From contig NZ_CP120638.1 of NCBI RefSeq assembly GCF_029537235.1, positions 930,001 through 994,000 of the forward strand: a DNA stretch of 64,000 nucleotides, read 5' to 3'. How positions within the stretch are numbered: the first letter of the stretch is position 1; each line of letters starts with the position of its first letter. The DNA comes from Rhizobium sp. 32-5/1. GTDB taxonomy: Bacteria; Pseudomonadota; Alphaproteobacteria; Rhizobiales; Rhizobiaceae. Made by a program: the position numbers and the translations under genes. The notes below the pieces were generated by a model. That model was given only the letters and a program-made list of their open reading frames with translations. It searched no databases and had not been told where the DNA came from. This document shows, one piece after another, positions 1 through 9,188 of the stretch.

Positions 1-372
1 AACCGGCCCTATTCCTACCAGGAGGTCAAGGATTGGGGTGCCGTCGGCTGGATCAATCCGGCCCGCGGATCGCCGATCATCTCGATCCTGATGCAGGGAC
101 AGGCCAGCACCGCCGCCTACCAGGCCAACAAGCTCCTCAACGAAAAGCCTCCGTCGATGAAAACCCTGTCGACGGCCGTCACCACGGACAATGCCGCCGG
201 CCTCAACTATTTCCGCATCGACGGGCCGCTCGATGACGGCAATGACAATCTCGACGATGCCAGCGCGAAAAACCTCGGCAAGCTGGAGGACATCGCCAAC
301 GGCTTCATCAAGGCCAACCGGTTGGCGCTCGATACCGTGGCCGCCCGCATCAAGGCGGCGAAGTTCGCTTAG
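1..372 (+). CDS. Patatin-like phospholipase, C-terminal part
   Basis: The reading frame is open from the window edge and ends at TAG 370-372, so only the last 123 residues are present. The fragment begins within a segment typical of bacterial patatins after the catalytic Asp region (GWINPARGSPIISILM, then GQASTAAYQANKLL), and ends in an alanine- and lysine-rich helix. Patatin-family enzymes are acyl hydrolases with a Ser-Asp dyad. The GxSxG and DG(A/G) motifs would lie upstream of the window and cannot be checked. Assignment rests on the C-terminal pattern only. Confidence 0.7.
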   Translation, partial: NRPYSYQEVKDWGAVGWINPARGSPIISILMQGQASTAAYQANKLLNEKPPSMKTLSTAVTTDNAAGLNYFRIDGPLDDGNDNLDDASAKNLGKLEDIANGFIKANRLALDTVAARIKAAKFA

Positions 373-468
373 GAACGGAGGTACCACGCGCTCGCCCAGA
401 CATTTTCCGCTTCCAAGCATCCTGCGCTGCCGCTAATTTACGGCACGAGGAATCAACGGGACGGACCC

Positions 469-1032
469 ATGGCATCGGCGGCGGCACTGGCTCAGGCGAC
501 AGAACTCTATGCAGCCGTGCTGGATGGCAATCCCATCCACCCCAATGGCTGGCCGATCCGGATCATCGTCACTTCGCAGACGGAGGCCCGGCACAACCGG
601 CAGGCATGGGCGCCGAGCCATCTGATCTCCATCCGCGCGCCGGGCACCAAGCTCCTGTCGATGATCGACATTGCCGCGGAAAACCACCTGGAACTGTTGT
701 TCGGCGATGTCACCGACCCTGACGAGCGGGAGGCGGCGCGGCCGGAGGCGATCGAGAAGACCTTCGCCTTCATCGACAGCCTGCCGGCGGACGCCAATCT
801 GCTGATCCACTGCCTGCGCGGCATCGGCCGCTCGACGGCGCTGACGCTCGGCATTCTCGCCCGCTACATGGACCCGGAAGAGGCCGCAGCGACGTTGCAT
901 GCCCTGCGCCCGGAAGCCAAGCCCAACCGCCACGTGGTCGGCCTTTGCGACACCGCACTTGGGCTGAAGGGCCGGCTGGCGAAACAGGCGCTGCGCTTTC
1001 CCGCCAAGGTCTGGAAGCCCGGAAAGGGCTGA
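469..1032 (+). CDS. Protein tyrosine phosphatase family protein
   Basis: A 187-residue soluble protein. It carries the phosphatase signature C(X)5R as HCLRGIGRS at residues 114-122, with Cys115 as nucleophile and Arg121 for phosphate binding; Asp83 or Asp85 in GDVTDPDE could be the general acid. The size and sequence fit the small alphaproteobacterial tyrosine-phosphatase-like group rather than low-molecular-weight PTPs, which carry the motif at the N-terminus. It stands alone after the patatin gene. The physiological substrate is not predictable. Confidence 0.8.
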   Translation: MASAAALAQATELYAAVLDGNPIHPNGWPIRIIVTSQTEARHNRQAWAPSHLISIRAPGTKLLSMIDIAAENHLELLFGDVTDPDEREAARPEAIEKTFAFIDSLPADANLLIHCLRGIGRSTALTLGILARYMDPEEAAATLHALRPEAKPNRHVVGLCDTALGLKGRLAKQALRFPAKVWKPGKG

Positions 1033-1063
1033 AACCTTCTCGCAAGAACGAAGGAGTTTAAAA

Positions 1064-1444
1064 CTGCGTCTCAACCAAGTGACCGTGACAATGCCGGACC
1101 TGGAGGCAGGATGGAAGTTTTACCGCACCCTTGGTCTCAAACCGGTGGTCGATGCAAGGCCGCGATATGCGCGTTTTGTCTGCCCGGATGGCAATAGCAG
1201 CTTTTCTTTGCATCAAGGTCAGGGCGGCGCTGGCGGAACCACTATGTATTTCGAATGTGACGATCTGGATGCGACAGTAGGCGTGCTGGTCAATGCGGGA
1301 ATTGTCTTCGCCTGCGGCCCCGAAGACAAGAGCTGGCTCTGGCGCGAGGCCGAGCTTTTCGACCCGGGCGGCAATCGCGTCATCCTGTATCATGCCGGAT
1401 CCAATCGCATCGACCCTCCCTGGAAGGTTCTTCCAATTGAATGA
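1064..1444 (+). CDS. VOC family (glyoxalase-fold) protein, probable CTG start
   Basis: A single vicinal-oxygen-chelate domain of about 126 residues (RLNQVTVTMPDLEAGWKFYR, later YARFVCPDGNSSFSLH and MYFECDDLD). Family members normally begin within two residues of this first strand. The only good ribosome site, AAGGAG at 1051-1056, lies 7 nt before an in-frame CTG at 1064. A GTG at 1079 would have its ribosome site too far away and would cut the first strand. I therefore prefer CTG 1064. The substrate is unknown. Glyoxalase, fosfomycin-resistance-like and dioxygenase functions are all possible within this fold. Confidence 0.75.
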   Translation: MRLNQVTVTMPDLEAGWKFYRTLGLKPVVDARPRYARFVCPDGNSSFSLHQGQGGAGGTTMYFECDDLDATVGVLVNAGIVFACGPEDKSWLWREAELFDPGGNRVILYHAGSNRIDPPWKVLPIE

Positions 1445-1617
1445 TCCACACATTTCTTGATTTTTGCACTACCCTTGAAGTCCCGTTCGCCGCCCTGGAG
1501 AAGGCTAGGGATGTGACTGCAAGCCAGGGAGAGACACACGATTGTGCAGCGCACAAAAATTTGACATGATGTGCCTCAACAACCGCGGGCAAGCGGTGGA
1601 ACGGTGGGAGGCTTTTT

Positions 1618-2268
1618 ATGTCGCATGCAGCCTATGTTTTCGATGCCTATGGCACGTTGTTCGACGTGCACGCGGCTGTGCGGAAGCACAGCGTGGCGCT
1701 CGGACCGCAGGCGCAGGCCTTTTCCGATCTGTGGCGGGCCAAGCAGCTGGAATATTCCTGGGTGCGCTCGCTGATGGGCGCCTATGCGGATTTCTGGGTG
1801 CTGACCGAGCAGGCGCTGGATTATTGCTTGGCGACATATCCAGAGATCGACCGGGCCTTGAAGCCGGCGCTTCTCGACGCCTACTGGACCCTCGACTGTT
1901 ATCCCGAAGTTCCCGCGGTGCTGAAGGGCCTGAAGGATGCCGGCGCGCGCATCGCCATTCTCTCCAATGGTTCGCCGGCCATGCTTGCCTCGGCGGTCAA
2001 GAATGCCGCCCTCGACATCATTATCGACGACGTCTTTTCGGTCGATACGGTCAAGGCGTTCAAAACGGCGCCTGAAGTCTACGATCTGGTAACGACGCAG
2101 TACCGGCTTTATCCGCAGGCCGTGTCCTTCCAGTCATCAAACCGCTGGGACATTGCCGGCGCCACCAAATTCGGCTTCCGCACCGTCTGGATCAACCGCG
2201 CCAACAAGCCTGACGAATACATGGATTTCGGGCCGTCGCTAATCCTGCCGACGTTGGATAGCCTTTGA
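1618..2268 (+). CDS. (S)-2-haloacid dehalogenase, HAD type II
   Basis: A 216-residue HAD-superfamily hydrolase. The N-terminal DAYGTLFD motif (residues 9-16) supplies the nucleophilic Asp. ILSNGSP gives motif II, and a lysine in VKAFKTAPEVY gives motif III. The C-terminal SSNRWDIAGA matches the SSN.WD.AGA signature of type II dehalogenases, with Arg where Gly is commoner. These enzymes hydrolyse L-2-haloalkanoic acids to D-2-hydroxy acids through an ester intermediate. Many rhizobial members have no known halogenated substrate. It is apparently monocistronic, followed by an AT-rich gap. Confidence 0.85.
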   Translation: MSHAAYVFDAYGTLFDVHAAVRKHSVALGPQAQAFSDLWRAKQLEYSWVRSLMGAYADFWVLTEQALDYCLATYPEIDRALKPALLDAYWTLDCYPEVPAVLKGLKDAGARIAILSNGSPAMLASAVKNAALDIIIDDVFSVDTVKAFKTAPEVYDLVTTQYRLYPQAVSFQSSNRWDIAGATKFGFRTVWINRANKPDEYMDFGPSLILPTLDSL

Positions 2269-2547
2269 GGCGCGAGCCTAAAAGAGCCCTCAATGATAGG
2301 TATTACCAGTCTCGCGGAGCATTTTACGGTCGACTTACTATGACGCGCCTAGACGACGGTATAAAAATGGATATATTCGCATAAAATGACAATACTATCA
2401 AAAATTGTCCGTGTTATATACTTAGTAATTTGGCTTTTTTATTTTATCTCGCCCACGCAACGGACTATAAATATGGAGTTTTATTCGTAGTCATGACTTT
2501 GATCATAAGCGTCATCATTGCGCGAAACAAGTAAGGGGAGCATCGCC

Positions 2548-3320
2548 TTGGCCTGGTCCGCAGCGCAATATCTGAAATTCGAGGATGAACGCACCCGCCC
2601 TGCCCGCGATCTGCTGGCGCAGGTGGCGGAACCGGCAGACGGCATGCTCTGCGATCTCGGCTGCGGGCCGGGCAATTCGACGCAACTGATCGCGGAGCGT
2701 TTTCCCGACCGCACCGTCGCCGGCATCGACAGCGATGACGACATGTTGCGGACGGCGAAAAGCGCCTGCCGGGATTAAGCTTTCACAAGGCCAATCTCGA
2801 ACAGTGGGAACCCGAGGCGCCTGCCGGGCTGCTCTTTGCCAATGCCGTCTTCCAGTGGGTGCCGGACCATCTCCACGTCCTCGATAGGCTTATGGATTGG
2901 CTCTCTCCCGGCGGCACACTCGCGGTGCAGATGCCTGATAATCTCGATGCCGACAGCCATGTGCTGATGGAAACGGTTGCCCGCTCACCACGCTGGCAGC
3001 GGGCCTTTGGAGGTTTCGCCGTTCCCCGCGCGCCCCTTCCCGCCCCGTCCGCCTATATCGAAACGCTGGGCCGGACGGCTGCCCGGGTCGATGTCTGGCA
3101 TACGACCTACTATCACCAGTTGGAAAACGCCGCGGCCATCGTCGACTGGGTGGAGGGTACCGGCCTTCGCCCTTATCTCGCGCACCTGCCGGATAGTAAC
3201 CGCGACGCCTACCGCGCCGATTATCTCGAAGCGATCCGCCAAGCCTTTCCGACTATCGCGGATGGTCGGGTTCTCCTTCCATTCAAGCGGCTCTTCGTCG
3301 TTGCGATAAAAGCCGGCTGA
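2548..3320 (+). CDS. tam: Trans-aconitate 2-methyltransferase-like SAM methyltransferase, frameshifted as read
   Basis: The gene is read in two frames. The first half, from TTG 2548 with AAGGGGAG at 2533-2540, gives [18 protein letters not shown] and the SAM-binding motif [14 protein letters not shown]. The second half continues with [23 protein letters not shown] and a C-terminus ending [10 protein letters not shown], all typical of Tam. Adding one A to the A4 run at 2758-2761 joins them ([18 protein letters not shown]) into 257 residues, the usual Tam length. Tam methylates trans-aconitate, an inhibitor of the citric acid cycle. A sequencing deletion is more likely than a real pseudogene. 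Confidence 0.8.
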
Positions 3321-3392
3321 CAAGCTCCACGCATCACGAACAAAACGCGCATTTGCGCGTTCTGGCTCCGAACATTCACGAAGGAGCCTCAG

Positions 3393-3818
3393 ATGAGCGA
3401 CATGACCCTTTCAGACCTGTCCGAGAAAATGCGCGATATCGATATCGCCATGCTTTCGACCCACACCGATGGCGGCGCCATTGCCGCCCGGCCGATGAGC
3501 AACAACCGCGAGGTCGACTACGACGGCTCCTCCCATTATTTCACCTGGGAAAAATCGCGCATGGTCGATGACATCCGCGAGGATCCCAAGGTATCGCTGA
3601 CATTCCAGGGCAAAAAAGCCTTTTCGATCGCCGTCGAAGGCAAGGCAAAACTCTCGACCGACAAGAAGGACTTCAAGCAGCACTGGACGCCCGACCTCGA
3701 CCAATGGTTCGAAGACGGCATCGACACCAAGGGCGTCGTGATGATCACCGTCAAGGCGACGCGCGTGCACTACTGGGACGGCGAGGACGATGGCGAGATC
3801 AAGCTGAAGACGTCGTGA
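3393..3818 (+). CDS. Pyridoxamine 5'-phosphate oxidase-fold general stress protein
   Basis: A 141-residue split-barrel protein of the Pyridox_ox_2 / general stress protein 26 type. It has IAMLSTHTDGGAIAARPMS near the N-terminus and later HYFTWEKSRMVDDI, DPKVSLTFQ and VEGKAKLS, in the order expected for this fold. Such proteins bind FMN or FAD and are induced by stress in several bacteria, but are usually not true PNPOx enzymes. The start has GGAGCC 6 nt upstream. A mosaic repeat follows directly. Confidence 0.8.
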   Translation: MSDMTLSDLSEKMRDIDIAMLSTHTDGGAIAARPMSNNREVDYDGSSHYFTWEKSRMVDDIREDPKVSLTFQGKKAFSIAVEGKAKLSTDKKDFKQHWTPDLDQWFEDGIDTKGVVMITVKATRVHYWDGEDDGEIKLKTS

Positions 3819-3841
3819 TCGAGGCGTTGGTGAGACGCTTT

Positions 3842-3964
3842 CTCTTCTCCCCACCGGGGAGAAGGTGGCGCGAAGCGCCGGATGAGGGGACGGCTGGCCC
3901 TGAAATCGACGCCCCTCATCGCCTCGCCTGCGCTCGGCACTTCTCCCCGATGGGGAGAAGAGAG
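3842..3964. repeat. RIME-like mosaic palindromic intergenic repeat, copy 1
   Basis: Two hairpin arms of the form CTTCTCCCC-N3-GGGGAGAAG lie at 3844-3864 and 3940-3960. Between them are the internal blocks GGATGAGGGG and CCCCTCATCGCCTCGC. The same blocks occur in reverse order at 43053-43182. The structure resembles the Rhizobium intergenic mosaic elements. It sits between convergent genes (3393-3818 and 3987-4694). Confidence 0.85.
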
Positions 3965-3986
3965 ACTGACAACCCTCAGCCCCACC

Positions 3987-4694
3987 TCACCCGCAAGCCC
4001 TCTCAGCCTCCTGCAGCGCCCTGATCTCGCCGGCCACCAGTTCCTGAAGCCTCCAGAGGTTGCGGTCGCGGATCCCGAGGTCTTCGAGGTGCGAGACGGT
4101 GTTGTAGAGATATTCAGCGCAGGAGCCCATATGGCCACAGGCGCGTGCCAAGACCTTGGCAACCTCGTCGAGCGGGCGGCCATTGGTGGTTCGCGGCGTG
4201 CTGCCGACCCAGAAGCCGAGGGCGGTGCGGCTTTCGAAATCGCCTTTGACCGGGAGCCAGCGGACGGAGCGCAGGCTTTCGCGATCGCTGATTTCCCGGC
4301 GCAGCATCCGCTCGATCTGGCCGATGCGATCGGCATCCGGCAGCCGGTAAATGACGCCGTCGCAGCGGCCGCCGCGGGCAAGCGCCATCATCAGGCCTGG
4401 CTGCGAGCGGGAGCCGCGCCAGCGGTTGATTTCCAGCGTGAACGAGCGGTGCCAGCCGAAGGCCGTGGCGCGGGCGGACTCGACATGCTCGAATTCCGGT
4501 TTCCAGATCAGCGAACCATAGGCAAAGACCCAGAGCGGATCGTCGCCGCTCTCAGCCGCCAGCCGCTCGGCGACAGTGCGATAATCCGCATCCGTCATCG
4601 CCGTCCAGCACCCGTCCGGCCCCGGATCCGCCTCGTCCCGGTGGCACAGCGCCACCAGATCGGGTGCCAGAGCCATCTGCCTGCTTCTCGACAT
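3987..4694 (-). CDS. Gamma-glutamylcyclotransferase, ChaC family
   Basis: A protein of 235 residues from ATG 4694, chosen because GAGAAGG precedes it closely; a longer version from 4721 lacks a ribosome site. The family hallmark VFAYGSLIWKP lies near residue 56, followed by the typical blocks GWHRSFTL, RGSRSQPGLMMAL and GFWVGSTPRTTNG. ChaC-type enzymes cleave glutathione to 5-oxoproline and Cys-Gly in the cytosol. The C-terminus (CAEYLYNTVSHLEDLGIRD) is characteristic of alphaproteobacterial members. It is convergent with the upstream stress protein across a mosaic repeat. Confidence 0.85.
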   Translation of the reverse strand: MSRSRQMALAPDLVALCHRDEADPGPDGCWTAMTDADYRTVAERLAAESGDDPLWVFAYGSLIWKPEFEHVESARATAFGWHRSFTLEINRWRGSRSQPGLMMALARGGRCDGVIYRLPDADRIGQIERMLRREISDRESLRSVRWLPVKGDFESRTALGFWVGSTPRTTNGRPLDEVAKVLARACGHMGSCAEYLYNTVSHLEDLGIRDRNLWRLQELVAGEIRALQEAERACG

Positions 4695-4819
4695 GAACCT
4701 TCTCAGACTTCGTCTATGCAACTATCCGGATTGCGCGGGAAGCGCATTCCATCCAGAGAGAGTGCCAGAGCGAGCAACGCTGTCAAGGTGAATTGTGCAA
4801 CGCAGCAGACGCTGCTGCC

Positions 4820-5725
4820 TCAAGACCGATCGATGCGGGCCACCAGAAAGTCGATGAAAGCGCGGATGCGGGTGGCGAGATGATCGTGGCCGGCAAAGAC
4901 GGCGTGGATCGTTTCGCGGTCCGCCGGGCGATGGGCCTGCAGGATCGGAACGAGGCGGCCGGCATCGACATCGGGCTGGACGTGGAAGGCGCCGATGCGG
5001 CCGATGCCGAGGCCATCGAGACAAAAGCGCCGCATGACGAAACCGGAATTGACGAGCAGCGCCGGTTCGAACGGGCGCTGGATGGTGGCGCCGCTCTCCG
5101 GGTCGAGAAACGGCCATTCGGTGCGCATGCCCGGAATGTTGAAGCCCATGCAGTGATGCCGGGTCAGATCGTCAGGCGTTTCCGGCGTGCCATGTTTTGC
5201 GAGATAGGCTGGCGAGGCCACCAGCAGGCGGTGGCTGTCGAGCAATTTGCGCGCCTTCAGCGACGAATCGCGCAGCGCGCCTGATGAGCGGATGGCGATG
5301 TCGGTGCGGTCCTCGACCAGATCGCTGACGCCATCGGTCAGGGAGATGTCGAGCAGCACATGCGGATAAAGCGCACGAAACTCGCCGACCAGCGGCAGTA
5401 TGTAGCGCTCGGAAAACGCCATCAGCGCGCTGACGCGCAGAAGACCCCGCGGCACCGTGCGCGCCCCGCCTGACACCAGCCGCTCCGTCTCGGCGATGTC
5501 CGACAGGATGATGCGTGCCCGCTCCAGATAGACCTCACCCTCCTGCGTCAGTTGCAGCGCCCGCGTGGTTCGCACCAGAAGCCGCGTGCCCAAGCGATCC
5601 TCAAGCCGCGTCACCAGCTTGCTGACAGCAGAAGGTGATAGTTTCAACTTGCGGCCGGCCGCCGAAAAACTCTGCAGCTCCGCCGCCGTCACGAAGACGT
5701 CCATCTCGCCCGCCCGGTTATCCAT
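4820..5725 (-). CDS. LysR family transcriptional regulator
   Basis: A 301-residue LysR protein. The N-terminal winged helix-turn-helix covers residues 8-65 (AELQSFSAAGRKLKLSPSAV, then RLEDRLGTRLLVRTTR). The effector domain of the CrgA-like type (LLRVSALMAFSERYILPLV ... DIAIRSSGAL) follows from about residue 90. It is transcribed away from the MFS transporter gene at 5876, with about 150 bp between them. By the usual LysR logic it probably controls that gene and itself. The effector is unknown. Confidence 0.9.
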   Translation of the reverse strand: MDNRAGEMDVFVTAAELQSFSAAGRKLKLSPSAVSKLVTRLEDRLGTRLLVRTTRALQLTQEGEVYLERARIILSDIAETERLVSGGARTVPRGLLRVSALMAFSERYILPLVGEFRALYPHVLLDISLTDGVSDLVEDRTDIAIRSSGALRDSSLKARKLLDSHRLLVASPAYLAKHGTPETPDDLTRHHCMGFNIPGMRTEWPFLDPESGATIQRPFEPALLVNSGFVMRRFCLDGLGIGRIGAFHVQPDVDAGRLVPILQAHRPADRETIHAVFAGHDHLATRIRAFIDFLVARIDRS

Positions 5726-5875
5726 TGCCGCCTCTTATGAATTCAGTTCACAGCTATTTATCCATTACATCGGATAGCGAGGCAAGTCTTCCTTCGCCAT
5801 ATTCCCGGCATCGAAACCACGACGGCTAATGCCGCCGCCCAACCGCCCGTCCTCCCCGGGCCAAAAGGTGTTTTC

Positions 5876-7057
5876 ATGCCCCTTGCTCTCCTTGCGCTGA
5901 CGATCGCGGCCTATGCGATCGGAACGACCGAATTCGTCATCGTCGGCCTTCTGCCGACCGTCGCCACCGATCTCGGCATCACCTTGCCGCTCGCCGGCCT
6001 CATTGTCTCCATCTACGCGCTCGGCGTCACCTTTGGTGCGCCTGTCATCACCGCGCTCACCGGCCGCATTGAGCGCAAGCCGCTGCTGATCGGCCTGATG
6101 GCGCTGTTCATCGGCGGCAATGTCCTGGCGGCACTCAGCCCGACCCATGAAATACTGCTCATTGCCCGCGTGCTCTCGGCCTTTGCCCATGGCGTTTTCT
6201 TCTCGGTTGGCGCAACGATTGCCGCCAGCCTGGTTCCGGAAAATCGTCGCGCCTCGGCGATCGCCCTGATGTTCATGGGGCTTACCGTCGCCATCGTTAC
6301 CGGCGTGCCGCTCGGCACCTTCATCGGCCAGACCTTCGGCTGGCGCGCCACCTTCTGGGCCGTTTCCGGCCTCGGCGTCGTCGCCCTTGCCGGTATCGCT
6401 GCCCTGCTCCCGAACACCATTGAAAAAGCGCCGCCGGCAAGCCTGATGGATCAGGTGCGCGTGCTGGGTTCCGGCCGCCTGCTGCTGGTCTTCGGCATGA
6501 CCGCACTCGGTTATGGCGGCACCTTCGTCACCTTCACATTCCTTGCCCCGATGCTGCAGGATATTACCGGCTTTGCGGCTTCCAGCGTCAGCTTCGTGCT
6601 GGTGCTCTATGGCCTGGCAATCGCGGTCGGCAACATCGCCGGCGGACGCATTGCCGACGGCAATCCGGCAAAGGCGCTCACCGGCCTGTTTGCCCTGCAG
6701 GCGCTGGTTCTGTTGATGTTCAGCTTCACCGCCTCTTCCCCGATCCCGGCACTGATCACGTTGGTGGCACTCGGTTTCCTCTCCTTCGCCACCGTGCCTG
6801 GGCTGCAACTCTATGTCGTGCAGCTTGCCAAGCAGCATCGCCCCGGCGCCGTCGATGTCGCCTCGGCGCTCAACATCGCCGCCTTCAATCTCGGTATTGC
6901 GGCCGGCGCCTGGATCGGCGGACTGGTCGTCGCCTCGCCACTGGGGCTTACCGCAACCCCTTGGGTCGGCGCAATTCTCGTCGCCGGCGCACTGGTGCTG
7001 ACGCTGGTCAGCGTTTCCCTCGATCGCAGCCCGGCACGTTCGCAAGCCACCGCCTGA
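5876..7057 (+). CDS. MFS transporter, AraJ/PbuE-type drug or sugar efflux permease
   Basis: A 393-residue inner-membrane protein with 12 predicted hydrophobic segments. The start AAYAIGTTEFVIVGLLP is the well-known signature of the DHA1 group containing AraJ, YdhP and PbuE; RIERKPLL follows in the loop after helix 2. AAAAGGTG lies just before ATG 5876. It is divergent from a LysR gene and is followed after about 30 bp by two aldo-keto reductase genes on the same strand. This suggests a LysR-controlled unit for export and reduction of a reactive or toxic compound. The substrate is not predictable. Confidence 0.88.
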   Translation: MPLALLALTIAAYAIGTTEFVIVGLLPTVATDLGITLPLAGLIVSIYALGVTFGAPVITALTGRIERKPLLIGLMALFIGGNVLAALSPTHEILLIARVLSAFAHGVFFSVGATIAASLVPENRRASAIALMFMGLTVAIVTGVPLGTFIGQTFGWRATFWAVSGLGVVALAGIAALLPNTIEKAPPASLMDQVRVLGSGRLLLVFGMTALGYGGTFVTFTFLAPMLQDITGFAASSVSFVLVLYGLAIAVGNIAGGRIADGNPAKALTGLFALQALVLLMFSFTASSPIPALITLVALGFLSFATVPGLQLYVVQLAKQHRPGAVDVASALNIAAFNLGIAAGAWIGGLVVASPLGLTATPWVGAILVAGALVLTLVSVSLDRSPARSQATA

Positions 7058-7089
7058 CCCCGGTATCACCCACCAAAAGGACGATGATC

Positions 7090-8127
7090 ATGGACTATCG
7101 CAATCTTGGAAAATCCGGGCTGAAGGTCCCTGTCCTGAGCTTCGGAGCCGGCACGTTCGGCGGCTCCGGGCCGCTGTTCGGGGCCTGGGGCAATACCGAT
7201 ATCGAGGAGGCCAAGCGCCTGGTGGATATCTGCCTCGACGCCGGCGTCACCCTGTTCGACACGGCGGACGTCTATTCGAACGGCGCATCCGAGGAGGTGC
7301 TGGGTGCGGCGATCAAAGGCCGTCGCGACACGGTCTTGATCTCCACCAAGGTCAGCCTTCCGACCGGCGACGGGCCGAACGACTGGGGCTCCTCGCGCCA
7401 TCGGCTGATCCGCTCGGTCGAGGCTGCGCTGAAGCGTCTCGACACGGACCATATCGACATTTTTCAACTGCACGCCTTCGATGCGAGCACGCCGGTCGAG
7501 GAGGTGCTCTCCACACTCGACGATCTCGTGCGCGCCGGAAAGCTGCGCTACATCGGCGTTTCGAATTTCTCCGGCTGGCAGATCATGAAATCGCTGGCCG
7601 TCTCGGAAAAACACGGCTGGTCGCGCTACGTCGCCAACCAGGTCTATTATTCACTGATCGGTCGCGACTACGAATGGGACCTGATGCCGCTCGGCAAGGA
7701 TCAGGGTCTCGGCGCGCTGGTCTGGAGTCCGCTCGGCTGGGGCCGTTTAACCGGCAAGATCAGCCGGGGCAAACCGCTGCCTGAGGGCAGCCGCCTGCAT
7801 GAAACGGCCGATTTCGGGCCGCCGGTCGAGCAGGAACACCTCTACCGCGTCGTCGACGCCCTGCAGCACATTGCGCAGGAGACGGAAAAGACCGTGCCGC
7901 AGGTCGCGCTCAACTGGCTGACCCAGCGCCCGACGGTGTCATCGGTCATCATCGGCGCCCGCAACGAGCAGCAATTGCGCCAGAATCTAGGGGCAATCGG
8001 CTGGTCGCTGACGGCGGAGCAGATCGCCACACTCGATGCGGCAAGCACGGTCACCACGCCCTATCCGCACTTTCCCTATCGCCGGCAGGAAGGTTTCGCC
8101 CGGCTTGATCCACCGCTTGCAGGCTAA
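7090..8127 (+). CDS. Aldo/keto reductase
   Basis: A 345-residue NADP(H)-dependent reductase of the AKR superfamily. It begins MDYRNLGKSGLKVPVLSFG, and has DTADVYSNGASEEVLG (catalytic Asp and Tyr), the Lys block VLISTKVSLPTG, IDIFQLHAFD (catalytic His) and RYIGVSNFSGWQ. Start 7090 is preferred over ATG 7084 because AAAAGGA at 7075-7081 lies 8 nt before it. It follows the MFS gene closely, so co-transcription is likely. The substrate is unknown. Confidence 0.9.
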   Translation: MDYRNLGKSGLKVPVLSFGAGTFGGSGPLFGAWGNTDIEEAKRLVDICLDAGVTLFDTADVYSNGASEEVLGAAIKGRRDTVLISTKVSLPTGDGPNDWGSSRHRLIRSVEAALKRLDTDHIDIFQLHAFDASTPVEEVLSTLDDLVRAGKLRYIGVSNFSGWQIMKSLAVSEKHGWSRYVANQVYYSLIGRDYEWDLMPLGKDQGLGALVWSPLGWGRLTGKISRGKPLPEGSRLHETADFGPPVEQEHLYRVVDALQHIAQETEKTVPQVALNWLTQRPTVSSVIIGARNEQQLRQNLGAIGWSLTAEQIATLDAASTVTTPYPHFPYRRQEGFARLDPPLAG

Positions 8128-8235
8128 CGGGCAGCCTCTGCAGGCTTGAACCCATGGCAAACCGCCACATCTATGAACGACATCATTCCGGCCCGGCGCG
8201 TCTCGCCGGGTCTTTCTGCCAAAAGGAACCTTCCC

Positions 8236-9069
8236 ATGCACACTGTCACCGCCAACGGCGCCAACATCCCTGCCATCGGCTTTGGAACCTTCCGCATGCC
8301 CGGCCCGGATGTGCTGCGCATCGTGCCGAAAGCCATAGAACTCGGCTTCCGCCATATCGACACCGCCCAGATTTATCGCAACGAAGCCGCGGTCGGCGAG
8401 GCAATCACGGCGTCCGGCATTGATCGCGGCGAGATTTTCCTGACCACCAAGGTCTGGGTCGATCACTACAAACACGCCGACTTTCTCGCCTCCGTCGATG
8501 AGAGCCTCAAGAAGCTGAAGACCGATTATGTCGACCTTCTTCTCCTGCATTGGCCATCAAGCGGCGTCCCGCTGGCCGAGCAGATCGGTGCTTTGAATGC
8601 GGTGAAGAAAGCCGGCAAGGTCCGTAATATCGGCGTGTCCAACTTCAACACCAAGCTGATGGCCGAAAGCGTTGCGCTGAGCGAGGGCCCGATCGCGACG
8701 AACCAGATCGAGTATCATCCCTATCTCGACCAGAGCATCGTGCTGGAGGCTGCGCGCGCCAGCGGCATGTCGATCACCGCCTATTACGCCATGGCCGACG
8801 GCAAGGTACCAAACGAGCCCCTCCTGAAAGACATCGGCGCGAAACACGGCAAGACGGCAGCCCAGGTCGTGCTGCGCTGGCTGGTCAGCCAGGACGGCGT
8901 GATTGCGTTGTCGAAGACTGCGACCGAAAGCCGGCTTTCGGAAAACTTCGACATTTTCGACTTCGATCTTTCGGACGAAGAGATGTCCGCGATCCACAAA
9001 CTCGCCCGACCAAACGGCCGCATCGTCAGCCCCGGCGGATTGGCACCGGACTGGGACCGGGCGGCGTAA
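8236..9069 (+). CDS. Aldo/keto reductase, 2,5-diketo-D-gluconate reductase-like
   Basis: A 277-residue AKR protein of the DkgB/YafB-like subgroup. It has IPAIGFGTFRMPG, the catalytic Asp/Tyr block GFRHIDTAQIYRNEAAVG, Lys in FLTTKVWVDHYK, and LLLLHWPSSG with His. ATG 8236 has AAAAGGAA 6 nt upstream. It is separated by 108 bp from the first aldo/keto reductase and probably belongs to the same LysR-linked group. Enzymes of this group reduce 2,5-diketogluconate and a range of small aldehydes such as methylglyoxal. The two reductases are from different subfamilies, so they are not a recent duplication. Confidence 0.88.
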   Translation: MHTVTANGANIPAIGFGTFRMPGPDVLRIVPKAIELGFRHIDTAQIYRNEAAVGEAITASGIDRGEIFLTTKVWVDHYKHADFLASVDESLKKLKTDYVDLLLLHWPSSGVPLAEQIGALNAVKKAGKVRNIGVSNFNTKLMAESVALSEGPIATNQIEYHPYLDQSIVLEAARASGMSITAYYAMADGKVPNEPLLKDIGAKHGKTAAQVVLRWLVSQDGVIALSKTATESRLSENFDIFDFDLSDEEMSAIHKLARPNGRIVSPGGLAPDWDRAA

Positions 9070-9188
9070 GACTTCATTTCGCCGAATCGCCCCTCATTCA
9101 CCCGGCCTTTGTCTTGGTGGAGAGGGATGGAAAACCACAAAACGGCGGCGTTCGTGGAGGTATACACCCCTCCGTCGGCGACGCCGAC

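Noticed and set aside
5765-7069. Long minus-strand frame opposite the MFS transporter gene
   Set aside because: A typical high-GC shadow frame, with low-complexity composition (Gly, Asp, Arg, Gln) and no family resemblance. The plus strand encodes a clear MFS protein.
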